Assembly: GCA_963716685.1 (NCBI GenBank)
Contig: CAVQTR010000006.1
Span: 496,001 to 560,000 of the forward strand
Origin: JALYXI01 sp963716685
GTDB lineage: Bacteria > Acidobacteriota > Terriglobia > Bryobacterales > Bryobacteraceae
Direction: 5' to 3'
DNA: 64,000 nucleotides
In this document: positions 39,079 to 47,522 of the stretch, piece after piece
Layout of the letters: each line of letters begins with the position of its first letter
Numbering within the stretch: the first letter of the stretch is position 1
Notes under the pieces: generated by a model
The model's database searches: none
What the model was told of the DNA's origin: nothing
What the model saw: the letters and a program-made list of their open reading frames with translations, nothing else
Position numbers and translations under genes: made by a program

Positions 39079-41058
39079 TCACCGCCCCACCAACTCCCGA
39101 ACATCCGCCGAAAAGGCCTCGCGAAAGCCGCTCCCCGGATCCTGTAAGTAGAAGTGGCCGCCGGGGAACTCCCGCAGCCGGAAATCTCCGCTGGTCTCAT
39201 CGCGCCAGCCTGCCACCTGCGCCACCGTAAGCAGCGCATCCCCCACGCCGCAGTAGGCATAGATCGGCATCTCCAGCTTCGCCTCTTCCCGGTACACATA
39301 ATTCCGGTACAGCCGTGTATCCGCCCGCAGCATCGGCAGAAGCAGCTGCATCAGCTCCGGGTCCTCGTCTCCCTGCAGACCGCCCAGCCGCCGCATCTCG
39401 GCCAGCATTTCCGCATCCGGCAGATCGGGCCTCTCGTCGCACTGCTCCCGCAGATGGGGCGCGCGCGTCGCCGAAACAATCAGCCCCTTCGGCAGCGGAC
39501 GCCCGCTCCGCCGCAGTGCCCGCGTCAGCTCAAACGCCACCCCGCTGCCCATGCTGTGCCCGAAGAACACGAAGGGCCGGTCCAGCAGCGGCGCAATCGC
39601 AGGCTCCAGTGCGGCAATCAGCGCGTCCATTCGGTCGAAAGGCGTCTCGCGAAACCGGCCCTCGCGTCCCGGCAGCACCGCCGCGCAGCCCAGATCGCGA
39701 TACAAAAACGTCCCCGCTCCCGCATGCGGGAAGCAAAACACCCGGTACCGCTCGTCCGGACATCGCGGGAACCACTCGCTCGCTGCCGCCTTCTTGCCCT
39801 GCGCCTGCCGCATGCGCAGCGCCAGCAGTTTGCGCTTTCCCTCGGACAGTCCCGCCGCATTGGCTTCGTTTCGCGCGCGCCGCGGAGCCGCCAGAGTCCG
39901 CTCCAGAACCTGCTCGAACGGGCCCGCTGTCAGCCCCTCCAGATACCGCAGCGCCGCCGCCCGTGACTGGTCCGCGATGTCCTGCCAGTGGCTTCGTTCC
40001 GTAAACAACCGCCGCAGCCCAGGAAGCCATGGCTCCACGTGCTGCGCGGGCACCTCCGGCACCGGCACCATGCGCGAATCCACCACCGGCTGATAGCGGT
40101 TCACAACGTTCACAGGAATTAAATACGGCACCCCCATCTTGGCTTCCGGCAACCCGCCCGCGTCGCTCGCCATCACCGGAATCCCGCGCGCCATCGCCTC
40201 CAAAACGATTCGCGATCGCGCTTCCGCCCAGACCGATGGAACCAGCACCACGCGCGCCAGTCGCAGCACCTCGTCCACATTTTCGGAAGCGGGCACGATC
40301 GCGATGTTAGAGTGATGTCGCAGCCGGGCCAGATCGCTCTCGTTCGTGCCCCACGTCGGCACCGCCGCGAACGCCGTTTCGGGCAGCCGTGCCGCCAGTT
40401 CAAGGAAAATCGAAATTCCTTTCACCGCGCATGGATTCACCATCAGGACATAGGGATTTTCGAAGCGCCCCAGCAGCGGCGGCGTTCCCGGCTCCAGCAG
40501 CGAGATCGGAACATGAACCGCCGGCATGCCGCCCCACTCCCGCACATACCGCGCCACCGCTTCGCTGACCCCCACCACCGCATCGGCCTGCCGCAGGCGC
40601 TCCATTTTGGCCGCGCTCTGCCCCGAACTGTCCGGCCCGAACGGCAACGCGATGGTGGCGCGCACCAGATAAACAACCCGTGCCCGCGGAGCCGCCAGCG
40701 CCGGTTCCAGCAGCAGGTGCCCGGGGTCGTCGGTGGAGCAGAGGATCACCTCCGGATCGAACTCCGCGATCTGTTTCGCGAAGAACGCCCCAATGTGCGG
40801 ATCGAGCGTCAGAGTATGGACGTCCACGCTACGCAGCCGCGCCCGCACCGCTCCGCCCTGCGCTTCAAACGGAATTTCATCGGCCCGCAGGTGCGCCACA
40901 TACGAGGCATGGTCCGGGTCGCCAAAATGCTCCACGCGGGTCACCACGCGCACGGAATGGCCGCGCTCCGCCAGCGCTTCCATCAACAGCCGGTTGGATT
41001 TATCGCCGCCGCCCTGCCCCGGGTAGTAGGTCGAATTGTGCCCCAGCAGAATGCGCAT
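39079..41058 (-). CDS. GT4 glycosyltransferase fused to a type II thioesterase
   Basis: The 659-residue protein starts with MRILLGHNSTYYPGQGGGD, the N-domain of a GT-B glycosyltransferase. It continues through NPCAVKGISIFLELAARLPE and LEAMARGIPVMASDAGGLPE, the GT4 donor-binding region. From about residue 455 an independent alpha/beta hydrolase begins (YRVFCFPHAGAGTFLYRDLG) with nucleophile GHSMGSG near 500 and His in GGHFYL near 640, matching RifR/GrsT type II thioesterases. The join (EGKRKLLALRMRQAQGKKAA) is a charged linker. The ATG overlaps the previous gene's stop by one base. The likely role is sugar transfer plus release of an acyl group from the carrier encoded upstream. Confidence 0.87.
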   Translation of the reverse strand: MRILLGHNSTYYPGQGGGDKSNRLLMEALAERGHSVRVVTRVEHFGDPDHASYVAHLRADEIPFEAQGGAVRARLRSVDVHTLTLDPHIGAFFAKQIAEFDPEVILCSTDDPGHLLLEPALAAPRARVVYLVRATIALPFGPDSSGQSAAKMERLRQADAVVGVSEAVARYVREWGGMPAVHVPISLLEPGTPPLLGRFENPYVLMVNPCAVKGISIFLELAARLPETAFAAVPTWGTNESDLARLRHHSNIAIVPASENVDEVLRLARVVLVPSVWAEARSRIVLEAMARGIPVMASDAGGLPEAKMGVPYLIPVNVVNRYQPVVDSRMVPVPEVPAQHVEPWLPGLRRLFTERSHWQDIADQSRAAALRYLEGLTAGPFEQVLERTLAAPRRARNEANAAGLSEGKRKLLALRMRQAQGKKAAASEWFPRCPDERYRVFCFPHAGAGTFLYRDLGCAAVLPGREGRFRETPFDRMDALIAALEPAIAPLLDRPFVFFGHSMGSGVAFELTRALRRSGRPLPKGLIVSATRAPHLREQCDERPDLPDAEMLAEMRRLGGLQGDEDPELMQLLLPMLRADTRLYRNYVYREEAKLEMPIYAYCGVGDALLTVAQVAGWRDETSGDFRLREFPGGHFYLQDPGSGFREAFSADVRELVGR

Positions 41059-42185
41059 CAGGTCCGCAGCCGCCGCTGCAGCAGCAGTTCCCGCGCCGAA
41101 GGCGCCGGCCGGGCCAGCAGATACCGCTCCAGATCGTCCGCGTGCAGCCCGCCAACGAACCGCAGCGCCGCCTCGCGCGACCGGTTGGCTTCGTTTCGCC
41201 AAACCTCGTCATCGATCATCAGCAGGCGCACGGCGGCTTCCCACGGCGCCAGGTCCTGTGTCCCGCTCACCGGTCTCGGCATATGATTCTCGTCAAAAAC
41301 CATCTCGTAGCGCTCAATCGGCTTCACCGGGATCACAAAGCCCGTGCCTTCCTTGGCCTCCAGCAGTCCGCCCGAATCGCTCGCGATCACCGGCAGCCCG
41401 CGCAGCATCGCCTCCATCACGATCAGCCCGAACCCCTCGTACCAGAGGGAGGGCATCAGCAGCAGCCGCGCGTGTTTCAGCACGTCGTCGATTTTGGGTT
41501 CGTTCCGCAGCATGTGCACATTGTGCAAATTGTGCAGTGCCGCCAGGTCCGCCGCTGTCGTTCCCCAGCCCGGCAGCGCGCCGAAGGCGAACTCCGGCAG
41601 CCGCCTCGCCAGCCCCAGAAAGATCTCAATCCCCTTGACTGCGCAGGGGTTTATCATCAGCGCCAGCGTCCCGCCGCGGCCCATTTCCGCGTCCTCATAG
41701 ATCGGCGGGTGGATCACCTCCGGCCGCACACCCAGGAAACGCTCCACATACCCGGCCATGTGGTTGCCAATGGTGACAATCCCCGCCGCGCGCCGCAGAG
41801 TGCGCGTGGCCGCATCATCGGTGTTCCAGCTTTCCGGCCCAAACGGGAAAAACTGCGGCGTGTGCGCCAGGTAGATCAGACGGCCCGGCAGCGCGCGGTC
41901 CGCCTCTCGCAGCAGCTGCTGGCTCACGTCTTCGGAAGAAACCAGCACCCAGTCCGGCGCGAATGCGCGGATCTCTTCGCCCAGCAGCGCCGCCTGCAGC
42001 GGCAGATCCGGCACGCGGCGAATGGAAATCCCGTCCCGCTCCACCTCGTCTGCGGTACCGCCCGTCGCCACCACGCGGCAAACATGTCCCCTGGCCGTCA
42101 GCGCGCGCAGCCATACCAGATTGCTGCGCGTGGACCCGCCTCGCGGCGGCTCATACGACGCCCCCGATGTGAGCAGAATGCGCAT
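41058..42185 (-). CDS. GT4 family glycosyltransferase
   Basis: This 375-residue GT-B enzyme begins with MRILLTSGASYEPPRGGST and contains NPCAVKGIEIFLGLARRLPE near 188, WYEGFGLIVMEAMLRGLPVI near 252 with the donor-binding Glu residues, and ASDSGGLLEAKEG. It is clearly paralogous to the glycosyltransferase half of the next gene (the NPCAVKGI-IFL-LA-RLPE block is shared), so the two arose by tandem duplication. It lies five bases after the FkbH gene. Donor and acceptor sugars are unknown. Confidence 0.9.
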   Translation of the reverse strand: MRILLTSGASYEPPRGGSTRSNLVWLRALTARGHVCRVVATGGTADEVERDGISIRRVPDLPLQAALLGEEIRAFAPDWVLVSSEDVSQQLLREADRALPGRLIYLAHTPQFFPFGPESWNTDDAATRTLRRAAGIVTIGNHMAGYVERFLGVRPEVIHPPIYEDAEMGRGGTLALMINPCAVKGIEIFLGLARRLPEFAFGALPGWGTTAADLAALHNLHNVHMLRNEPKIDDVLKHARLLLMPSLWYEGFGLIVMEAMLRGLPVIASDSGGLLEAKEGTGFVIPVKPIERYEMVFDENHMPRPVSGTQDLAPWEAAVRLLMIDDEVWRNEANRSREAALRFVGGLHADDLERYLLARPAPSARELLLQRRLRT

Positions 42186-42190
42186 GCGCC

Positions 42191-44167
42191 TCAGCTTTCC
42201 AGCAGCGCGCGCACTTCGTCGTCGGAAAGCCCTTCAATTTCCGCCAGCATGGCCTCGTATTCGTCTGGCGCCACGCCCGTCAGCCGGCCCGCTTCCACCT
42301 TCGCGCCCAGTTCCTGCAACGTAAGTGTCACCGAGTACACGTCGTCGATTGCCAGTTCCACGCCGAACCGCTCGCGCACGCGCGCAATCAGCAGCACCGC
42401 CAGCAGCGAATGCCCGCCGATATCGAAGAAGCGATCCGTCGGCTTCACCGCTGGCAGGCGCAGCAGTTCCATCCAAATCGTCGCCAGCTCCCGCTCCGTT
42501 TCGGTCATCGAGAGGTCCGAGCTGCCCGCCGCCGGACGCATCGCCGCTACCACCTGCGCCGCGGTCGAAAGCTCCCGCGCAATTCGCTCGAACGGAACCG
42601 AGCGATGCTGAGTCTCCGTCTCCCGCCGCCGCACCGGCACCGGCGCGCTCTGTGCCGGCTTCCATTGCAGCCCGCGCAGGGTCTCTGTATCGCGGGCGTC
42701 GCCGACCGACGCCAGAAACTGCGCCGCCGGCTGATTTCTACCGGTATCCCTGAACCGGATTGCCACTCGCCGCAGTCCGCGCCGCGCCGCCAGCTCCGCC
42801 GCGAACGCCAGCATGCGGTGCTCCACGCCGCGTCCCAGCACGCGACAGCTCAGCAGAAAATTGTCAATCACCAGCTCCTCGGCTTCGGCATGAAGGAACA
42901 TTGCTCCCGTCAAACCGTAATCCCCGAAGCGATCCGCCACCGTGACCGTGAAGCATTCCGGCAGCGCCCGTACCTCGGCCTCGGCCAGCCGTTCGCCGGT
43001 GAAGTTGAACTGATTGGTTCGCTGCGTCAGCTGGGCCACGCGCGCGATCCGTTCCGGCGTCACCGGTTCAATTGCGACGCGCAGCTCCAGGGCTGCCATG
43101 AATTCTTCCAGGCTGTGCGCGCTGTGAAAGGCCCGTCCAAACTCCCGCGCGTCGGCGTAACTCGCCGCGCGCTTCCTGTCTTCTTCCGTGACCACGGGGT
43201 GGTCGAACGCCCAGACATGATCCAGAAAGTGCGGAATACGCGAGGCGTCGGCGGGCAGCGTCAACGCCAATACTTCGGGCGCCGCTTCGTCTACTTCGGC
43301 GCACTCCTTCGGGCTGTCGTCCAAGAGAATGAAGCTGTCAAGTCCCAGCCCGAGTTCGTCCGCAACCGAGGCCAGATTCGCCGCCTTCGGATCCCAGTTC
43401 AGCCGCCAGGCCGCGAAGTGTTCCAGCCGCAGCGGCATTTCCGGATGCTGCCGAAACGTCTCGAACACATCCTCCGCATTGTTCTTGCTGGCCAGACACA
43501 GCACCATGCCTGCCTCGCGCTGCCGCAGCAGAAATTCGTGCAGCATTCGCCGCGGTGCGTCCACCTGAACGCCGCCCGGACCATCCTCGCCGCAGATGCC
43601 GTCCCACAGCGTGTTGTCGCAGTCCACCGCGATCACCTTGAAGGGAGTCAGCGAAAGCGCGGCCACCTTCCGCGCCAACGCCGTGCCTAGAGCCGCGAAC
43701 CACTCTTCCGTGTAAGGAATTTTTGCGATTCGGTCAGTCTCCGGGTCGGCTTTCCGCGCCACCGGATACAGCGCGTCGATTTCGCTGTGTGGCAGGACGT
43801 GCAGACCCGGAATTTCCGCAGCAGTCCGCAGCAGCCCGGCATCGTCCGAACAGAAGATTACCGGACAGGCCAGCCGCGGCAGCACAGACCGCAGCACGTC
43901 CATGAGATAAGCGCCGCTCTCCGCAAGGCGCGTTTCGTCCTGCGCCAAGTCCCGCAGGCGGACCAGCAGCACGTTCACGCCATGCGTGTTCGCGGCAAAC
44001 TCGCCCGCCGGGTCCAGCAGCGTCTGCGCCGCCTGGTTGTAGGGAGCGAACCGCACCTCGAACCCCGCTTCCAGTTGTTCCGCCCAAAACGCAAGCACCG
44101 GCAGCAGAGGTTCCGCCGTATAGGTGGAGCTGATGGAGAGGCGAAAAGTCGTCAACGGGCTGGCCAC
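42191..44167 (-). CDS. FkbH-like glyceryl-loading enzyme fused to a carrier protein domain
   Basis: The 658 residues hold an N-terminal SGNH/FkbH region, an HAD phosphatase core with VIAVDCDNTLWDGICG near 175-190, a GNAT-like transferase part (VAQLTQRTNQFNFTGER), and a C-terminal acyl-carrier domain ending in DIGGHSLLAVL, with the phosphopantetheine serine near 586. FkbH proteins take 1,3-bisphosphoglycerate, remove phosphate and load a D-glyceryl group onto a carrier. Here the carrier is fused on. The start is a GTG at 44167. It heads a three-gene operon with two glycosyltransferases and a thioesterase. Confidence 0.88.
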   Translation of the reverse strand: MASPLTTFRLSISSTYTAEPLLPVLAFWAEQLEAGFEVRFAPYNQAAQTLLDPAGEFAANTHGVNVLLVRLRDLAQDETRLAESGAYLMDVLRSVLPRLACPVIFCSDDAGLLRTAAEIPGLHVLPHSEIDALYPVARKADPETDRIAKIPYTEEWFAALGTALARKVAALSLTPFKVIAVDCDNTLWDGICGEDGPGGVQVDAPRRMLHEFLLRQREAGMVLCLASKNNAEDVFETFRQHPEMPLRLEHFAAWRLNWDPKAANLASVADELGLGLDSFILLDDSPKECAEVDEAAPEVLALTLPADASRIPHFLDHVWAFDHPVVTEEDRKRAASYADAREFGRAFHSAHSLEEFMAALELRVAIEPVTPERIARVAQLTQRTNQFNFTGERLAEAEVRALPECFTVTVADRFGDYGLTGAMFLHAEAEELVIDNFLLSCRVLGRGVEHRMLAFAAELAARRGLRRVAIRFRDTGRNQPAAQFLASVGDARDTETLRGLQWKPAQSAPVPVRRRETETQHRSVPFERIARELSTAAQVVAAMRPAAGSSDLSMTETERELATIWMELLRLPAVKPTDRFFDIGGHSLLAVLLIARVRERFGVELAIDDVYSVTLTLQELGAKVEAGRLTGVAPDEYEAMLAEIEGLSDDEVRALLES

Positions 44168-44215
44168 TGCTCCATACCAGTCATCCTAATATGGGAGCGC
44201 GTTAAAATACGGCGC

Positions 44216-45184
44216 ATGCGCTTCCCAGCGGCTTTCCTGCTACTGCCATTGAGCATTTGTCTGACCGCGGGCGATCCTCATCCGACTACCCGCGCGGATA
44301 TCGATAGGCAGATGACCGAACTCTCCAACTGGGGGCGCTGGGGGAAAACGGATCAACGCGGAACCGCCAATCTCATCACGCCGGCGAAGCGCCGCGAAGC
44401 CGCCGCGCTGGTTAAGGACGGCTTCGCTGTCTCCCTCGCGCACGACACCCTGACGCAGAAAGCTCCCGACAACGACGCTCCCTTCATCCACAAAATGCTC
44501 TACACCGGCGCGCACCCGAACGGCGACTGGTTCATGGACGAATACACCGTCGCGTTCCACGGCCTGGCCCACACGCATATGGATTCGCTGGCCCACACCG
44601 CCTGGAAAGGCCGCATGTATAACGGCTTCCCTCAGCTGGATGTCACGGCTGAAGGCGCAAAAGAGCTCGCCATCACGAACTTTCGCGATGGCTTCTTCAG
44701 CCGCGGCGTCCTGATCGATATCCCGCGCCTGCGCAACGTGCCCTGGCTCGGACCGGGCACGCCCATCTATCCCGAAGAGCTCGATGCGTGGGAGAAGAAG
44801 ACCGGCATTCGCATCAGCTCGGGCGACATCGTTCTCCTCCGCACCGGCCGATGGGCTCTGCGCGCCGCGAAAGGTCCCTGGGATCCCGCGCGCATCGCCG
44901 GACTCCACGCTTCCTGCGTGCGCTGGCTCAAGCAGCGCGACATCGCCGTCGCCGGCAGCGATGCCTGCCTCGATGTGTTGCCCTCCGGCGTTCCCGGCGT
45001 GGTCCAGCCCGTTCACCAGCTGCTGCTGATCGCCGTCGGCACCCCGATCTTCGACAATCTGGATCTGGAAGCCCTCGCCGCCGAAGCCGCGAAGCGCAAT
45101 CGCCCCACGTTTCTGATCACCGCTGCGCCCACGCCTGTGCCCGGCGGAACCGGTTCTCCGCTCAATCCCACCGTCATCTTCTGA
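44216..45184 (+). CDS. Exported cyclase-family hydrolase
   Basis: The 322 residues carry a signal peptide (MRFPAAFLLLPLSICLTAG) and a cyclase/kynurenine-formamidase-type fold. The metal motif appears as FHGLAHTHMDSLAH near residue 118, a variant of HxGTHxDxxxH, and a downstream GSDACLDVLPSGV carries the active-site region of the family. Members hydrolyse cyclic amides and formamides. The adjacent permease and aminotransferase on the same strand suggest a route that ends in amino-acid catabolism. The substrate is unknown. Confidence 0.82.
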   Translation: MRFPAAFLLLPLSICLTAGDPHPTTRADIDRQMTELSNWGRWGKTDQRGTANLITPAKRREAAALVKDGFAVSLAHDTLTQKAPDNDAPFIHKMLYTGAHPNGDWFMDEYTVAFHGLAHTHMDSLAHTAWKGRMYNGFPQLDVTAEGAKELAITNFRDGFFSRGVLIDIPRLRNVPWLGPGTPIYPEELDAWEKKTGIRISSGDIVLLRTGRWALRAAKGPWDPARIAGLHASCVRWLKQRDIAVAGSDACLDVLPSGVPGVVQPVHQLLLIAVGTPIFDNLDLEALAAEAAKRNRPTFLITAAPTPVPGGTGSPLNPTVIF

Positions 45185-45252
45185 CCGCGGTACGGTATCA
45201 TTCCTTACTGGCCTCTCAGCCCCGCCGCGCCCTCAACGTTTTCGACGCCACC

Positions 45253-46491
45253 ATGATCGTGATGGGCGGCATTGTCGGTTCGGGCATTTTTATCAACCCC
45301 TACGTCGTCGCCGTCCGCCTGCACACCCCATTTCTGATCCTCGGCGTCTGGCTGGCGGGCGGCGCGCTCGCCATGCTCGGCGCGTTCATCTGGGCGGAGC
45401 TCGCGACGCGCCTTCCCGGGCCCGGCGGCCAGTATCTGTATCTGCGCGAGGCATATCATCCCTCTGTCGCGTTCGTATACGGATGGGTGCTCCTGCTGGT
45501 CACGCAGACCGGAGGCATGGCCGCGGTCGCCGTCACCTTCGCTCGCTACTTTCGCGAAATCTCCGGCGTGCAGACCGGCGACGGGCCGATTGCCGCTATC
45601 GCCCTGCTCGGCCTGACAGCTATCAACTGCCTGGGCGCGAAGACCGGCAGCAATGTCCAGAGCCTGCTCATGCTGCTGAAGGCCGGCGCTATCGTTGCGC
45701 TTGTTGTTGTGGGCATCACGCTGGGCGGCGGACGTGTCGCTCCGCTTCCGCTGCTCGACCGTCCCGTCTCGCTGAGTCTGTTCGGCGCCATCGGAGCCGC
45801 CATGATTCCCGTCGCCTTTGCTTACGGCGGATGGCAGACGGCAAGCTTCGTCGCAGCCGAGATGCGCGATCCGCGGCGCGATCTTGCGCGCGGCCTGTTC
45901 CTCGGCGTCTCCGGCGTTGTGGCGCTTTACCTCGCCGTGAACTTCGTCTGCGTGCGCGTCCTTGGACCCGGCGGACTTGCCACCACGCGCGTTCCCGCCT
46001 CCGCGGTGATGCGCGTCGCGCTCGGTGACTCCGGCGCGCGCTGGATTGCCATCGGCATCGCCATCTCCACGCTCGGCTTCCTCAGCCAGGGCATTCTCAC
46101 CGCCCCCCGCGTGTATTACGCCATGGCGCGCGACGGCCTGTTCTTCCAAAGCGTCGGCCGCCTCTCCGAACGCAGCGGCGCACCGGTGGTCGCCATCGCC
46201 CTGCAGGGCGTGTTCGCCACGGTGATCGCGCTTTCCGGACGCTACGAACAGATCCTGAACTATGTTGTCTCGGTCGATTTTCTTTCCTTCGCGCTCACGG
46301 CCTCGGCGCTTTTCGTCTTCCGCGCGCGTGATGGCAATCGCAGCCGTCCGTGGTTCGCGGCAGTCTTCACGGCCGCGTGCCTCGCCATTGTCGGATCCAC
46401 CGTCGCCGCTTACCCTGCCAACAGCGCCATCGGCCTCGGCATTTTGCTGACCGGCATTCCGGTCTATCTATACTGGACTCGCCGCCGATGA
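45253..46491 (+). CDS. APC-family amino acid permease
   Basis: A polytopic protein of about 412-430 residues with twelve helices. The first helix carries MIVMGGIVGSGIFINPY, the APC family hallmark, and another conserved part is AYGGWQTASFVAAEMRDPRR near residue 190. The ATG at 45253 is the first in frame, but homologous sequence (ALNVFDAT) precedes it, so the true start is likely a rare CTG at 45181 or 45208 near the cyclase stop. It ends with ATGA overlap into the aminotransferase. Confidence 0.85.
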   Translation: MIVMGGIVGSGIFINPYVVAVRLHTPFLILGVWLAGGALAMLGAFIWAELATRLPGPGGQYLYLREAYHPSVAFVYGWVLLLVTQTGGMAAVAVTFARYFREISGVQTGDGPIAAIALLGLTAINCLGAKTGSNVQSLLMLLKAGAIVALVVVGITLGGGRVAPLPLLDRPVSLSLFGAIGAAMIPVAFAYGGWQTASFVAAEMRDPRRDLARGLFLGVSGVVALYLAVNFVCVRVLGPGGLATTRVPASAVMRVALGDSGARWIAIGIAISTLGFLSQGILTAPRVYYAMARDGLFFQSVGRLSERSGAPVVAIALQGVFATVIALSGRYEQILNYVVSVDFLSFALTASALFVFRARDGNRSRPWFAAVFTAACLAIVGSTVAAYPANSAIGLGILLTGIPVYLYWTRRR

Positions 46492-47522
46492 GACTTCGCC
46501 AATCGCCCTACATGCACTGGGCCAAAACCGCCAGCCGCGCCCGCTTCAATCTCGCCACCAGCGGCGTTGGTTCCTTCCCGCTCGCCGATCTCCCGCCTAC
46601 CGCTCTCGAGATCAATGGCGACAACAGCTACGGCTACCGGCCGCTGATTCACGCGATCGCGCGGAAACATGGCGTGGATCCGGATTGCGTCGTCACCTCC
46701 GCCGGCACTTCCATGGCGAACCACCTCGCGCTGGCCGCGCTCATCGAACCCGGCGACGAGGTCCTGGTCGAGACGCCGACGTACGAGCTCATCGTCTCCA
46801 GCGCGCTCTATCTCGGGGCTGACGTGCGCCGCTTTGAGCGCCATTCACTGCGCCAGGCAATCTCGTCGCGAACGCGACTGGTGGTTATCACCAACCTGCA
46901 CAATCCCACCAGCGAGCAGATGCCGGAATCCGCCCTGCGCGAGATCGGCGATCTGGCGCGCAGCGTCCATGCGCGCGTTCTGGTGGACGAGGTTTATCTC
47001 GACACGGTTTTCGACAACACCCCACCGACGTCGTTCCTGCTCGGCCCCGAATTCGTCGTCACCAGCAGCCTGACAAAAGTTTATGGCGTCAGCGGTTTGC
47101 GATGCGGGTGGATTCTTGGCGAACCCGATCTTGCCCGCTCTCTGTGGCGCCTTAACGATCTGTTTTCCGCCACTCCCGCGCACCCCGCCGAACTGCTCAG
47201 CGTGACCGTGTTCGAGAATCTGCCTTTACTCCGCGACCGCGCGCGCCGCCTGATCGATGCCGACCGGCAGCTTCTCGCCGCGTTCCTCGCCGCTCAAAAC
47301 AAAGTCTCCGCCGCGCGCACCGAATGGGGCACAACCGCGTTTCTGAAGCTTCACTCCGGCGATGTCGAAGCTTTCCTCGCTCGTCTTCGCGACGAGTTCG
47401 AGACGTCCGCCGTGCCCGGCCGCTTCTTCGACGCGCCCGATCATTTCCGCATTGGCATGGGCGTCGATCACGAGATGTTCGCCGAGGGCCTGCGCCGTCT
47501 GGAGATCGCGCTCGACACCTAG
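46488..47522 (+). CDS. PLP-dependent aminotransferase, class I/II
   Basis: The 344-residue fold-type I enzyme has VTSAGTSMANHLALAALIEP near 67, LHNPTSEQMP near 135 (the N of NPT contacts PLP), LVDEVYLD near 162 and the PLP-binding lysine in SSLTKVYG near 197, then the arginine RCGWILG. The ATG overlaps the permease stop. It should transaminate the amino acid imported by the permease. The side-chain specificity is unknown. Its stop shares CTAG with the convergent glycosyltransferase gene. Confidence 0.9.
   Translation: MRLRQSPYMHWAKTASRARFNLATSGVGSFPLADLPPTALEINGDNSYGYRPLIHAIARKHGVDPDCVVTSAGTSMANHLALAALIEPGDEVLVETPTYELIVSSALYLGADVRRFERHSLRQAISSRTRLVVITNLHNPTSEQMPESALREIGDLARSVHARVLVDEVYLDTVFDNTPPTSFLLGPEFVVTSSLTKVYGVSGLRCGWILGEPDLARSLWRLNDLFSATPAHPAELLSVTVFENLPLLRDRARRLIDADRQLLAAFLAAQNKVSAARTEWGTTAFLKLHSGDVEAFLARLRDEFETSAVPGRFFDAPDHFRIGMGVDHEMFAEGLRRLEIALDT

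Noticed and set aside
40680..42611. 643-codon plus-strand frame across the two glycosyltransferase genes
   Set aside because: It is rich in Arg, Pro, Gln and His, spans the boundary of three well-supported minus-strand genes, and has no domain.
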